The translations under genes and the position numbers were made by a program. From Akkermansiaceae bacterium (GTDB lineage Bacteria; Verrucomicrobiota; Verrucomicrobiia; Verrucomicrobiales; Akkermansiaceae): 64,000 nt of DNA. The notes under the pieces are model-generated. The model did not search any database. It had not been told where the DNA came from and saw only the letters and a program-made list of their open reading frames with translations. The stretch is from assembly GCA_017798145.1 (NCBI GenBank), contig CP059069.1:4015226-4079225 (forward strand), written 5' to 3'. Positions 34,977 through 43,736 of this stretch are shown piece by piece (position 1 is the stretch's first letter; each line of letters opens with the position of its first letter).

Positions 34977-36182
34977 ATGCCCCACGAAGTGACCGATTCA
35001 ACCCATGCAACTCCGCCGGCCGACCTTGAGATCAAGGATGCTCAGCTCATTTTCAACCGCGTCTGGAAGGAGCTGGAAGACGATCTGGGGCGCGGGAACC
35101 TGCGCTTTCCCAAGGAGTTGATCCTGCTCGGGGGAGCGCCCGGTTCCGGGAAGGGGACGAACACCGATTTCATCCGCAAGGTGCGCGGCATCACTGCCCA
35201 GCCCATCGTGGTCAGCCAACTGCTGGACTCGCCGGAGGCGAGGAAAATCAAGGCGGGCGGGGGCATGGTCGGGGATGAGGAGGTGCTGCGCTTGCTTTTG
35301 CGGGAGATGCTCAAGCCGGAGTTCCGCGACAGCGCTGTGCTCGATGGATTCCCGCGGACGAACGTGCAGGTGGAGTGCCTCAAGATGTTCTATGACCAGA
35401 TGGTGCTGCTAAGGCGCGAGTTTTCCGAAACAGCGCAAGCCCATTTCTTCAGGCAGCCGGTGTTCCACATCATGGTGCTGTTCGTGGATGAGGCGGAGAG
35501 CATCGCCAGGCAGCTGAAGCGTGGGCAGGAAACCCTGGCCCACAATGCCGAGATCAGGCACGCGGGGGTCGGCGTGCTGGAAGAGGAGCGCGCTACGGAT
35601 TTCGATGAGGATCTCGCCAGGAACCGCTACCGCACGTTCAAGGAGAAGACCTACGATGCGCTGGTCTCGCTGAAGCAGATCTTCCACTACCATTTCATCA
35701 ACGCCCAGGCACCCATCGAGGTGGTGCAGCAGAACATCATCCGCGAGCTGGAATACCAGAGCTCGCTGGAGCTTGATCCCCGCACTTACGACACGCTGCG
35801 CCACATCCCGCTGGCGGATGAGATCGTCGTGCAGGCGCGGCAGGAACTGGTCAACCGCCTGGACAGCTACCAGATCGAGCACCGCGAGCTGTTCACCAGT
35901 GTCGTCGATTTCATCCAGGAAAAGATGATGCCTGTCATCAAGCGCTATGCCGTGACAGGGCGTGCGACCGTGAACACGGAGGACGCTCTTTTCCATGATC
36001 CCGTTGCCCTGGCCATCCTCATCGATGTCTATTCGGAGCGCGGCTTCCAGGCGATGGTGGACATCCACCGCCAGGAAATCCCGGAGCGGGTCGATCTCGC
36101 GACCGGAGAGATCAGCACTCGGCTGAAAAAGGTCTACCGCATCACGATATTCTTCAGCGGCTCGAAGATAAGGCGCGGCTGA
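34977..36182 (+). CDS. Adenylate-kinase-like nucleoside monophosphate kinase with a C-terminal extension
   Basis: 401 residues, about twice the usual adenylate kinase length. The P-loop is GAPGSGKGT (53-61), the NMP-binding and core region includes VLDGFPRT (121-128), and the LID-like region is short or divergent. About 45 residues precede the P-loop domain. The C-terminal ~170 residues (from roughly FHYHFINAQAPIEVVQQNI) are alpha-rich, contain no motif I know, and end with a basic tail. The most likely activity is phosphoryl transfer from ATP to a nucleoside monophosphate. Whether AMP is the substrate cannot be read from the sequence. A canonical short adk is not in the window, so redundancy cannot be judged. 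It is convergent with pckG, 7 bases away. Confidence 0.85.
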   Translation: MPHEVTDSTHATPPADLEIKDAQLIFNRVWKELEDDLGRGNLRFPKELILLGGAPGSGKGTNTDFIRKVRGITAQPIVVSQLLDSPEARKIKAGGGMVGDEEVLRLLLREMLKPEFRDSAVLDGFPRTNVQVECLKMFYDQMVLLRREFSETAQAHFFRQPVFHIMVLFVDEAESIARQLKRGQETLAHNAEIRHAGVGVLEEERATDFDEDLARNRYRTFKEKTYDALVSLKQIFHYHFINAQAPIEVVQQNIIRELEYQSSLELDPRTYDTLRHIPLADEIVVQARQELVNRLDSYQIEHRELFTSVVDFIQEKMMPVIKRYAVTGRATVNTEDALFHDPVALAILIDVYSERGFQAMVDIHRQEIPERVDLATGEISTRLKKVYRITIFFSGSKIRRG

Positions 36183-36189
36183 TGCCGTG

Positions 36190-38040
36190 CTAGACAAGTC
36201 TGGCCGCCAGCAGCTCCCTCTGGAAGATGAGTTCCTTGGGCAGATGGTCGTAGAGGTCGATGAACAGCTCGCCCTGGGAAACGAGTTCGGCGCGCCACTC
36301 GAGGCGGTCGAATTTCATCACCTTCTCGAAATCCTCCTGCGAGAAATCCTCCAGATCCTCGATGTTGAAGTTCGCGTAGTCCGGGATCCAGCCGATCTGG
36401 GTCTCATGCCCGGCGGCGGCTCCCTTGCAGCGTTTCACGATCCATTCAAGCACCCGCATGTTCTCGGAAAAGCCGGGCCACATGAATTTCCCTTCGGCGT
36501 CCTTGCGGAACCAGTTCACGTGGAAGAAGCGGGGGAGGTGGGTGAGGTAGCGCTGCATTTCGAGCCAGTGGCCGAAGTAGGCGCCCATGTTGTAGCCGCA
36601 GAATGGCAGCATGGCCATCGGATCGCGGCGGACCTTGCCGATGGTTCCGGCGGCGGCGGCGGTCATTTCCGAGCCCATGGTCGCGCCGACATAGACTCCG
36701 TGGGACCAGTTGAAGGCCTGATAGACGAGCGGCATGGTGGTGGCGCGGCGGCCGCCGAAAATAACGCCGTCGATGGGGACGCCCTCCGGGTTCTGCCAAT
36801 TGGGGTCGATGGTCGGGCACTGCTTCGCCGGGGCGGTGAAGCGGGAGTTCGCATGGGCGGCGGTACGACCGCAGCCGGGCGTCCAGTCCTGGCCTGTCCA
36901 ATCGATGAGGTGGGCGGGGGCCTCCTTGGTGAGCCCTTCCCACCAGACATCGCCGTCGTCTGTCAGGGCGACGTTGGTGAAGATCGCGTTCTCGGTCATC
37001 GACTCCATGGCGATGCGGTTAGACTCCCAGTTGGTGCCGGGCGCGACGCCGAAGAATCCGGTCTCGGGGTTGATGGCATGGAGTTTCCCGTCCTCATGCG
37101 GCCAGAGCCAGGCAATGTCATCGCCGACGATGGAGGTTTTCCAGCCCTTGTCCGCGTAGGGTTTGGGTGGTTCCAGCATGGCGAGGTTGGTCTTCCCGCA
37201 GGCGGATGGGAAAGCGGCGGTGACGTAGGTCGTGGAGCCGTCGGGCGCGTGGAGGCCAAGGATGAGCATGTGCTCGGCCATCCAGCGGTGCTCGCGGGCG
37301 ATGTTCGATGCGATGCGCAGCGCGAGGCACTTTTTCCCTAACAGGGCGTTGCCGCCGTATCCGGAGCCGTAGGACATGATCTCGCGGGTATCGACGAAAT
37401 GAGAGATGTATTTGTCGTCGTTGCAGGGCCACGGTACATCCTTTTCCCCGGCGGAAAGGGGTGCGCCCACCGAGTGGAGGCACTTGATGTATTGGGCGTG
37501 GCCGTCGCGTTTCTTCGGAACCGCCCCGCTGCACTCGTCCTCGAGCCGTTTCAGCACCTGGGATCCCATGTGCGCCATGATACGCATGTTCACCACCACG
37601 TAGGCGCTGTCGGAAACCTGCACCCCGATCTTGGCGAGGGGGGAATCCGGCGGCCCCATGCAGAAGGGGATCACATACATCGTGCGGCCTTTCATCGAGC
37701 CGGTGAACTTGTCGGTCAGGAGTTTCCGCATCTCCAGCGGATCCGCCCACTTGTTGGTCGGGCCGGCCTCGTCCGGGCGTTTCGTGCAGATGAACGTGCG
37801 TTCCTCAACGCGGGCGACATCGGATGTGGTGGAGCGTGCGAGGAAGGAATTAGGTCGTTTCTCCGGGTTCAGGCGAGTGAATGTGCCGTTGTCGCAGAGG
37901 AGTTGGGTGAGGGTGTCCCATTCTTCCTGGGATCCGTCGCACCAGACTACGTTTTCCGGGGTGCATAGGGCGGCCATCTGGTCGACCCATATCTGTAGTT
38001 CTTTGTAGGAGGTTCCTTGTGTGTTCATGGCTGAGACCAT
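36190..38040 (-). CDS. pckG: Phosphoenolpyruvate carboxykinase (GTP)
   Basis: 616 residues, catalysing oxaloacetate + GTP to PEP + CO2 + GDP, the first committed step of gluconeogenesis. The GTP-class signature [12 protein letters not shown] (kinase P-loop with its hyper-reactive cysteine) is at about residue 280-291. Other conserved regions are [41 protein letters not shown] and the GTP-binding WFRKD. The length is normal. The ATG at 38040 gives the full frame; an ATG four codons later (38028) is equally possible, as neither has a strong ribosome-binding site. It diverges from the topoisomerase gene over 143 bases. This GTP form, rather than the ATP form, is usual in animals, actinobacteria and some PVC bacteria. 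Confidence 0.97.
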   Translation of the reverse strand: MVSAMNTQGTSYKELQIWVDQMAALCTPENVVWCDGSQEEWDTLTQLLCDNGTFTRLNPEKRPNSFLARSTTSDVARVEERTFICTKRPDEAGPTNKWADPLEMRKLLTDKFTGSMKGRTMYVIPFCMGPPDSPLAKIGVQVSDSAYVVVNMRIMAHMGSQVLKRLEDECSGAVPKKRDGHAQYIKCLHSVGAPLSAGEKDVPWPCNDDKYISHFVDTREIMSYGSGYGGNALLGKKCLALRIASNIAREHRWMAEHMLILGLHAPDGSTTYVTAAFPSACGKTNLAMLEPPKPYADKGWKTSIVGDDIAWLWPHEDGKLHAINPETGFFGVAPGTNWESNRIAMESMTENAIFTNVALTDDGDVWWEGLTKEAPAHLIDWTGQDWTPGCGRTAAHANSRFTAPAKQCPTIDPNWQNPEGVPIDGVIFGGRRATTMPLVYQAFNWSHGVYVGATMGSEMTAAAAGTIGKVRRDPMAMLPFCGYNMGAYFGHWLEMQRYLTHLPRFFHVNWFRKDAEGKFMWPGFSENMRVLEWIVKRCKGAAAGHETQIGWIPDYANFNIEDLEDFSQEDFEKVMKFDRLEWRAELVSQGELFIDLYDHLPKELIFQRELLAARLV

Positions 38041-38183
38041 CTAAGCGGACGGGATGCCATGCGGCAAGGATACCCGCCCGAAAGAGCGGATTTGCGCAGT
38101 CTTGGCGAATTTTCGCACTGCATCCCACATTCCGGTAACGCAGTGCTTGCACGGCGCGGGCATGTCCACTAGCACACTTGCAC

Positions 38184-40151
38184 ATGAGCAACGAACCGGA
38201 CCAACACGCCTCCCTTGGGTCGATGTATTCCGATTATTTCCTCGATTACGCCAGCTACGTGATCCTGGAACGCGCCGTCCCACACCTTTACGACGGGCTG
38301 AAACCCGTGCAGCGCCGCATCCTCCATTCCACGGATGAGCTGGACGACGGGCGCTACAACAAGGTCGCGAACATCGTGGGAAACACGATGAAATACCACC
38401 CGCACGGCGACCAGTCCATCGGCGCGGCCATGGTGCAGCTCGGCCAGAAAGATCTTCTCATCGACTGCCAGGGGAACTGGGGAAACACCCTCACCGGTGA
38501 CAACGCCGCCGCTCCCCGTTACATCGAGGCGCGGCTGACGAAGTTCGCACTGGAAGTCGTCTTCAATCCCAAGACCACCACTTGGCTGCCCTCCTACGAC
38601 GGCCGGAACAAGGAGCCGCAGACGCTCCCCGTGAAATTTCCGCTCCTTCTCGCGCAGGGCGTGGAGGGCATCGCGGTCGGACTCGCCTGCAAGATCCTGC
38701 CGCACAATTTCAACGAACTCGTCACCGCCGCCATCGCGCACCTGCGGAAGGAGCCCTTCGAACTCGTTCCCGATTTCCCAACCGCCGGAATCATGGACGC
38801 CAGCGAATACCGCGACGGCCTCCGGGGCGGGAAAGTCCGCGTGCGCGCCCGCATCGAGATCGAGAAAAAAGGCATACTCCGCATCACCGAAATCCCCTTC
38901 GGCACGACCACCGGGAACCTGATGGACTCCATCGTCGCCGCTGCGGACAAGAACAAGATCAAGATCCAGAAGATCGAGGACAACACCGCCGCCCACGCGG
39001 ACATCCTCGTCTATCTGCCTGCCGGTGCGGATGCGGAAAACACCCGCGATGCCCTCTACGCATTCACCGACTGCGAGCTCAGCATCTCGCCGAACGCCGC
39101 CGTCATCGTAGATGGCAAGCCGGCCTTCCTCGGCGTTTCCGAGATCCTCCGCCGCACCACCGACCTCACCAAGGATCTGCTCAGGCAGGAGCTCGAGATC
39201 CGTCTCGGCGAACTCGGCGACAAGTGGCACTTTTCCTCGCTTGAGAAAATTTTCATCGAAAATCGCATCTACCGCGACATCGAAGAGGCGGAAACCTGGG
39301 AGGCTGTCCTGAAAGCCATCGACGACGGCCTCAAGCCTTTCAAGAAACTCCTCAAGCGCGAAGTCAGCGAAGAGGATCTCGTCCGCCTCACCGAGATCCG
39401 CATCAAGCGCATTTCCAAATTCAACTCCTTCAAGGCCGACGAGGAGATCAAGGCCATCGAGGACGAGATTGCAGAGGTCGAGAAAAACCTCAAGCAGCTC
39501 ACCCGCTACACGATCCGCTGGTACGAGCAGCTCGGGAAAAAGTATGGCAAAGACCGCCAGCGACTTACCGAGATTTCCAGCTTCGACCGCGTGGACCGCA
39601 TGCAGGTCGTGGCCGCCACCGAGACGCTTTATCTCGATGCGAAGAACGGTTTCGCGGGCACCTCTCTGAAAAAGGAGGAGGCCTTGGAGAAATGCTCGAT
39701 GCTCGACGATATCATCGTTTTCACGGCCGAGGGGAAAATGAAGGTCGTCAAGGTTGCCGACAAGTTTTTCGTCGGCCCGAGGCCGCTGAGGGTAGCGGTT
39801 TTCCGCAAGGACGAGGATCTGATCTACTCGATGATCTACCGCGACGGGAAGGACGGGAATGTGATGGCCAAGCGCTTCACTGTCGGCGGTGTCACGCGGG
39901 ACAAGGAATACGAACTAACCAAAGGCACCAAGGGCAGCAAGGTGCTCTATTTCAAAGCCCACACCACCAACGAGGAAAGCTCCGCCCAGATGCTCATGAT
40001 CCACATGAAGTCCGGACTCGGCCTGCGCAACCTCATCCGCCCGCTGCACTTCGCCGAATACGGCATCAAGGGTCGCGGCAGCCAGGGGAACATCGTCACC
40101 AAGCATCCTGTGGAGAAAATCCTCATCGCCCCCAAGGACTACACGCCTTAG
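38184..40151 (+). CDS. Type IIA DNA topoisomerase subunit A (ParC/GyrA-like)
   Basis: 655 residues from the ATG at 38184. It cuts and re-joins double-stranded DNA with a partner ATPase subunit. The winged-helix core has YASYVILERAVPHLYDGLKPVQRRIL, the YHPHGD motif (71-76) and the catalytic tyrosine Tyr113 in AAPRYIEARLT. A tower and coiled-coil region runs to ~450, then a short C-terminal domain with few beta-pinwheel blades and no clear GyrA box. That favours a ParC-type, decatenating enzyme over gyrase. The expected parE/gyrB-like partner gene is not adjacent. The overall length is short for GyrA (over 800) and ParC (about 750), as in compact ParC-like proteins of some PVC bacteria and Bacteroidota. 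Confidence 0.92.
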   Translation: MSNEPDQHASLGSMYSDYFLDYASYVILERAVPHLYDGLKPVQRRILHSTDELDDGRYNKVANIVGNTMKYHPHGDQSIGAAMVQLGQKDLLIDCQGNWGNTLTGDNAAAPRYIEARLTKFALEVVFNPKTTTWLPSYDGRNKEPQTLPVKFPLLLAQGVEGIAVGLACKILPHNFNELVTAAIAHLRKEPFELVPDFPTAGIMDASEYRDGLRGGKVRVRARIEIEKKGILRITEIPFGTTTGNLMDSIVAAADKNKIKIQKIEDNTAAHADILVYLPAGADAENTRDALYAFTDCELSISPNAAVIVDGKPAFLGVSEILRRTTDLTKDLLRQELEIRLGELGDKWHFSSLEKIFIENRIYRDIEEAETWEAVLKAIDDGLKPFKKLLKREVSEEDLVRLTEIRIKRISKFNSFKADEEIKAIEDEIAEVEKNLKQLTRYTIRWYEQLGKKYGKDRQRLTEISSFDRVDRMQVVAATETLYLDAKNGFAGTSLKKEEALEKCSMLDDIIVFTAEGKMKVVKVADKFFVGPRPLRVAVFRKDEDLIYSMIYRDGKDGNVMAKRFTVGGVTRDKEYELTKGTKGSKVLYFKAHTTNEESSAQMLMIHMKSGLGLRNLIRPLHFAEYGIKGRGSQGNIVTKHPVEKILIAPKDYTP

Positions 40152-40165
40152 GGTGAAGAGGTGTT

Positions 40166-40270
40166 CCAACGCAAAGCCGCGAAGATCGCCAAGGACGCAA
40201 AGCCAGCATGATGAAAAACTTCCACACCCCGGGCTTTGCGACCCTATGCGGCTCCGCGTTGAAATCTTCG
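40166..40270. repeat. REP-like imperfect inverted repeat
   Basis: Between the topoisomerase and the CvfB-like gene, CAACGCAAAGCCGCGAAGAT (40168-40187) and the following ACGCAAAG (40195-40202) are mirrored by GGGCTTTGCGA (40231-40241) and GCGGCTCCGCGTTG (40248-40261). The right arm, reverse-complemented, reads CAACGC..GCCGC..TCGCAAAGCCC. Sequences built on ACGCAAAG/CTTTGCGT arms are a recurring type of interspersed palindromic repeat in several bacterial phyla. If transcribed it would fold into a long imperfect hairpin in the 130-base spacer. Confidence 0.65.
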
Positions 40271-40281
40271 TATCCCTTTCC

Positions 40282-41112
40282 ATGATCAACATCGGCCAGC
40301 GCGCATCCCTCCGCATCATCCGCGAGCAGCCTTTCGGCCTCTTCCTCGATGCGGAGAACCTCGGGGAGATCCTGCTGCCGCGCCGGGAGATGCCCAAGGA
40401 ATGGGCCATCGGTGGGCAGGTGGACGTATTCATCTACCTGGATTCCGAGGACAGGCTGGTCGCCACGCTCAAGAAACCCCGGGTCATTCCCGGTGAGTTC
40501 GCGAAGCTGACATGCATTGCCGTGACACCGGTCGGTGCTTTCCTGGACTGGGGTTTGCCCAAGGATCTGCTCGTTCCGTTCCGTGAGCAGAAGACCCGCA
40601 TGGAGGTCGGGAAAAGCTACCTTGTGAAAGTGCTCGTCGATGAGGAGAGCCGCCGTATCGTCGCCACCACGCGCATCGCCCGCCACATCGACAGGACGCC
40701 CGCCGTTTACGAGGCCGGAGAAGAGGTCGGTCTGACGGTTTATGGGAAGACCCCGATGGGCTACAAGGCGATCATCAACGGTGCCCACACCGGACTGATC
40801 TTCGCCAACGAGGTGTTCCAGGAGCTCGCCCTCGGTGAGAAGCTGAAGGGCTGGATCGCCGCCGTCCGTGGTGATGGTAAAATCGACATCTCGCTCCAGC
40901 CGCCCGGGCGTGGTCGCGTGGATGACCTGGAGAAACAGATCATGGGCGAGCTCATCGCCCGCGGCGGTTTCTGGGCGCTCACCGATAAAAGCCCCGCGCA
41001 CGAAATCTACGAGGAACTGGGTGTTTCCAAGCGCACTTTCAAGCAGACGCTCGGAGCGTTGCTGCGAAAGCGCCTCGTCACGCAGACGGAGACGGGGATA
41101 CGGCTGAACTGA
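40282..41112 (+). CDS. CvfB-like S1-domain RNA-binding protein
   Basis: 276 residues from the ATG at 40282 (MINIGQRASLRII), which matches where the CvfB family begins; the longer open frame upstream overlaps the palindromic repeat. It has tandem OB/S1-like domains: residues ~1-65 (EQPFGLFLDAENLGEILLPR), ~70-130 (TPVGAFLDWGLPKDLLVPF) and a third around YGKTPMGYKAIINGAHTGLIF. The C-terminal winged-helix (GGFWALTDKSPAHEIYEELG, then SKRTFKQTLGALLRKRLV) is typical. In Staphylococcus, CvfB is an RNA-binding regulator of virulence. In most other bacteria its targets are unknown. The gene appears monocistronic; its 3' end is convergent with the cytochrome-tailed dehydrogenase gene. Confidence 0.92.
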   Translation: MINIGQRASLRIIREQPFGLFLDAENLGEILLPRREMPKEWAIGGQVDVFIYLDSEDRLVATLKKPRVIPGEFAKLTCIAVTPVGAFLDWGLPKDLLVPFREQKTRMEVGKSYLVKVLVDEESRRIVATTRIARHIDRTPAVYEAGEEVGLTVYGKTPMGYKAIINGAHTGLIFANEVFQELALGEKLKGWIAAVRGDGKIDISLQPPGRGRVDDLEKQIMGELIARGGFWALTDKSPAHEIYEELGVSKRTFKQTLGALLRKRLVTQTETGIRLN

Positions 41113-41159
41113 GCCTTGGCGACGTGGCGTGGGGAGCCATGGGGCAGGGCCTGGGAGGC

Positions 41160-43733
41160 TCATTCCTTCGTGAACGCGGCGTGCTCCGGATTTCCGCCGG
41201 AAATGAGGTAGGCCATGAGATCCATGAGCTCGTCCCTGTTCATGGTGAAGATCGTGCCGACCGGCATCATGGAAGTCTGGGAGAGTGAGACGCTTTTCAC
41301 GTTTTCCATGGGGGCCTTGCTGAGTTCGCGGAAGTTGAAGGGGTTGGTCGCGACGGTGATTTCCGCATCGCTTCTGGAAATGATCCTGCCGTAGAGGGAG
41401 CCGCCGTCCTTGAGTTTCACATCGCTTGCCTGGTATTGTTCGGAGATGGATTGGCTGGGCTCGCAGATGGCTACGAGGATGTCCCGGATGGAGAAGCGGT
41501 TGGCGACGGAGCCGAGGTCGGGCCCGGAATATCCGCCGGTGCCTTCGAAGCGGTGGCAGGCGATGCAGCGGCCTGCGGCGAACATCGCCTTCCCGTTTGC
41601 GTAATCCCTGCCTGTGAGGTCTTTTTCGAAAAGCTTCATCGCGGAACCGACCGTCCAGATCACAGGCGGGCCCTTGGCGGCAGGGAGCTTGCCGAGATCG
41701 ACTGCGGCGATGTCCCCGAGAAGGCCGGAGAGGGCGGCGGCGGCATCGGCCGGGAGATGGGTGATGGCATCCGAGCGGATCGCGTTGATGTAACCTGCGA
41801 AGCTTCTGCCGCCGTTTTTCCCGAGGCTATCGTTGAGCCATGAGAAGTAGAAACGGCGATCTTCCGACGTCCATCCGTTCTGCACCTGGCGCAGGCAATA
41901 TGCGTAGTGGATGTTGCGGGTGTTGGGTGCGTTATCCATCATCTTGAGGATGGCCTCGCCGTATTGATGGCGCTCCAGCATGTTATTGTCGTACGCCGCG
42001 GCCTTGGTCTGGGTTGACTTCATCAGGGCGATGGTTTTCGCAACGACCTGCGGCGAGTCCAGATAGCACAGCACGCGGCAGAGTTCCGCGTTTTCGGTGT
42101 CATCCTGCGCCGGGTATTGGTGCTCCAGCTTTGCAATGACCGCAGCGGCTTGGGCGACTTCCGGCCTGCCCATGCGTATGAAGCAGAGGGAGTAGGCGCG
42201 GAGCAGTGCGAGGCGGTCTTCTGCGGCGAGAGCGGGGTAGGGGATGGCATTGAGTTTCCCGATGATGCGTGGGGAGAGCGAGGCCTCGCCGTGGCGGCAG
42301 AGGGCGATGGCGGAGTAGATGATGCTACGGGGATCGGTCTCCGAAAAAACCTTTTCCTGCCAGAGCGGGAGATCCTGATTCTCGATGGCGATCCTGGCGG
42401 CGTAGCGGATGGAGCGGTCGGCGTGTGAGAGCAAAGGCCATGTTTTTTCAATCGCCTTCTCTCCTCCTGCGTTGCTGCCATGGAAACGCTCTGACATCCG
42501 CCGCAGGTTTCTCTGTTCTTGGTTGCCGGCGAGTTGCCTCGGGGCGGCATCGTCTTTTTCCCCGGTGTGGCGGATGCGGTAGAGCTTGGAGGCGGTGTTC
42601 CGCCCTCCGGTGGTGAAATACATGCTCCCGTCCGGGCCGAAGCGCATGGCGGCGATGTTGAGCGGGGCTCCGTGGAGGAATTCCTTTTTCGTGCCGGTGT
42701 AGCTGGAGCCGCTTTCCTCCATCTCGATGGTATAGACCGTGCCGAAAGTCCAGTCGCAGACGAAGAGCTTGTCCCGGTATGAGGCAGGGAAATCCGAGTG
42801 GTGGCCAAACGCGATGCCGGTGGGCGAGCCGGGGCCGACGTTGATGACGGGGGCCATGCTGTCGGCGAAGTATTCCGGCCATTTCGCGGAGCCGCTGCGC
42901 CAGCCGAACTCGGAGCCCGGGGTGACATGGCAAACCCGGGTCGGGCGATACCACGGTGAGCCGATGTCGAACTCCAGGTCGGAATCGAAGGTGAAGAGTT
43001 CACCCTCGCGGTTGATAGCAAGGTCTACGGGGTTTCGGAAACCGGAGGAGATCATTTTCCAATCCTTCCCATCCGGCGAGATGCGGCAGACCCAGCCGCC
43101 GGGAGGAAGGATGCTCACGGCGTGACCCATGGGATCGGGCATGGGGGTGAGGAGAGAGTCGGTCTGCCATACGGGGGGCTGGAGGCTGGTGGTGCCCTCC
43201 GGTGTGCGGGTGTAGTTCCCGCTGACGAGATAGAGCGCCTTGCCGTCTTCGGAGACGATGACGGAGTGGGCGGAATGCTCGTAGCCGGGGTTGAGCGCCT
43301 TGAGCAGGGTGAACTCGTCGAACGTGTCATCCCCATCCGTATCGCGGATGCGGTAGAAACCCTTCATCGAGGACATGTAGAGGCTGTCGAAGGCGTAGAG
43401 GAAGCCAAGCGCGCCGCCGACGCGCCTCTGGCCCCACTCGATCGGGAGGTATGGGAAGCCTTTGAGGCTCTCCACTTTCACCGCGGAGCCCGCCACCCCT
43501 TCCTCGGGGAGGGTGACGCGGAAGACTCCCTTGTCATCCTGGTCGGAAACGATGAGACGGCCCTTGGGATCGAAGGCCATGGCGACCCATGATCCCTGCG
43601 AGGGAGGCACCTCATAAAGGAGCTCCGCATCGAAGCCCTGCCGCAGGGTGATGCGCGTGTCCGGATCGAGGTGATAGTCTCCGGCGGCTAGGAGGGAGAT
43701 GGATGCGAGGTAAGGGAGCAGGCGGTGGGGCAT
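41160..43733 (-). CDS. PVC-type membrane-bound dehydrogenase-like protein with C-terminal heme c domain
   Basis: 857 residues. A hydrophobic N-terminus (MPHRLLPYLASISLLAAG) is the likely export signal. A beta-propeller of the glucose/sorbosone dehydrogenase type spans about 25-410 (WVAMAFDPKGRLIVSDQD, AMRFGPDGSMYFTTGG). Next is a helical HEAT-like part (~430-690), then a cytochrome c domain with the heme-binding CIACH (about residue 720), the later axial Met candidates and a conserved tail including GGSLYGRIISRSDAEITVATNPF. This three-part architecture is a known, heavily expanded family in Planctomycetota and Verrucomicrobiota, generally assumed to oxidise sugars in the periplasm. The substrate is unknown. 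It is co-transcribed with the SASA esterase gene 3 bases upstream. Confidence 0.9.
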   Translation of the reverse strand: MPHRLLPYLASISLLAAGDYHLDPDTRITLRQGFDAELLYEVPPSQGSWVAMAFDPKGRLIVSDQDDKGVFRVTLPEEGVAGSAVKVESLKGFPYLPIEWGQRRVGGALGFLYAFDSLYMSSMKGFYRIRDTDGDDTFDEFTLLKALNPGYEHSAHSVIVSEDGKALYLVSGNYTRTPEGTTSLQPPVWQTDSLLTPMPDPMGHAVSILPPGGWVCRISPDGKDWKMISSGFRNPVDLAINREGELFTFDSDLEFDIGSPWYRPTRVCHVTPGSEFGWRSGSAKWPEYFADSMAPVINVGPGSPTGIAFGHHSDFPASYRDKLFVCDWTFGTVYTIEMEESGSSYTGTKKEFLHGAPLNIAAMRFGPDGSMYFTTGGRNTASKLYRIRHTGEKDDAAPRQLAGNQEQRNLRRMSERFHGSNAGGEKAIEKTWPLLSHADRSIRYAARIAIENQDLPLWQEKVFSETDPRSIIYSAIALCRHGEASLSPRIIGKLNAIPYPALAAEDRLALLRAYSLCFIRMGRPEVAQAAAVIAKLEHQYPAQDDTENAELCRVLCYLDSPQVVAKTIALMKSTQTKAAAYDNNMLERHQYGEAILKMMDNAPNTRNIHYAYCLRQVQNGWTSEDRRFYFSWLNDSLGKNGGRSFAGYINAIRSDAITHLPADAAAALSGLLGDIAAVDLGKLPAAKGPPVIWTVGSAMKLFEKDLTGRDYANGKAMFAAGRCIACHRFEGTGGYSGPDLGSVANRFSIRDILVAICEPSQSISEQYQASDVKLKDGGSLYGRIISRSDAEITVATNPFNFRELSKAPMENVKSVSLSQTSMMPVGTIFTMNRDELMDLMAYLISGGNPEHAAFTKE

Positions 43734-43736
43734 GAA

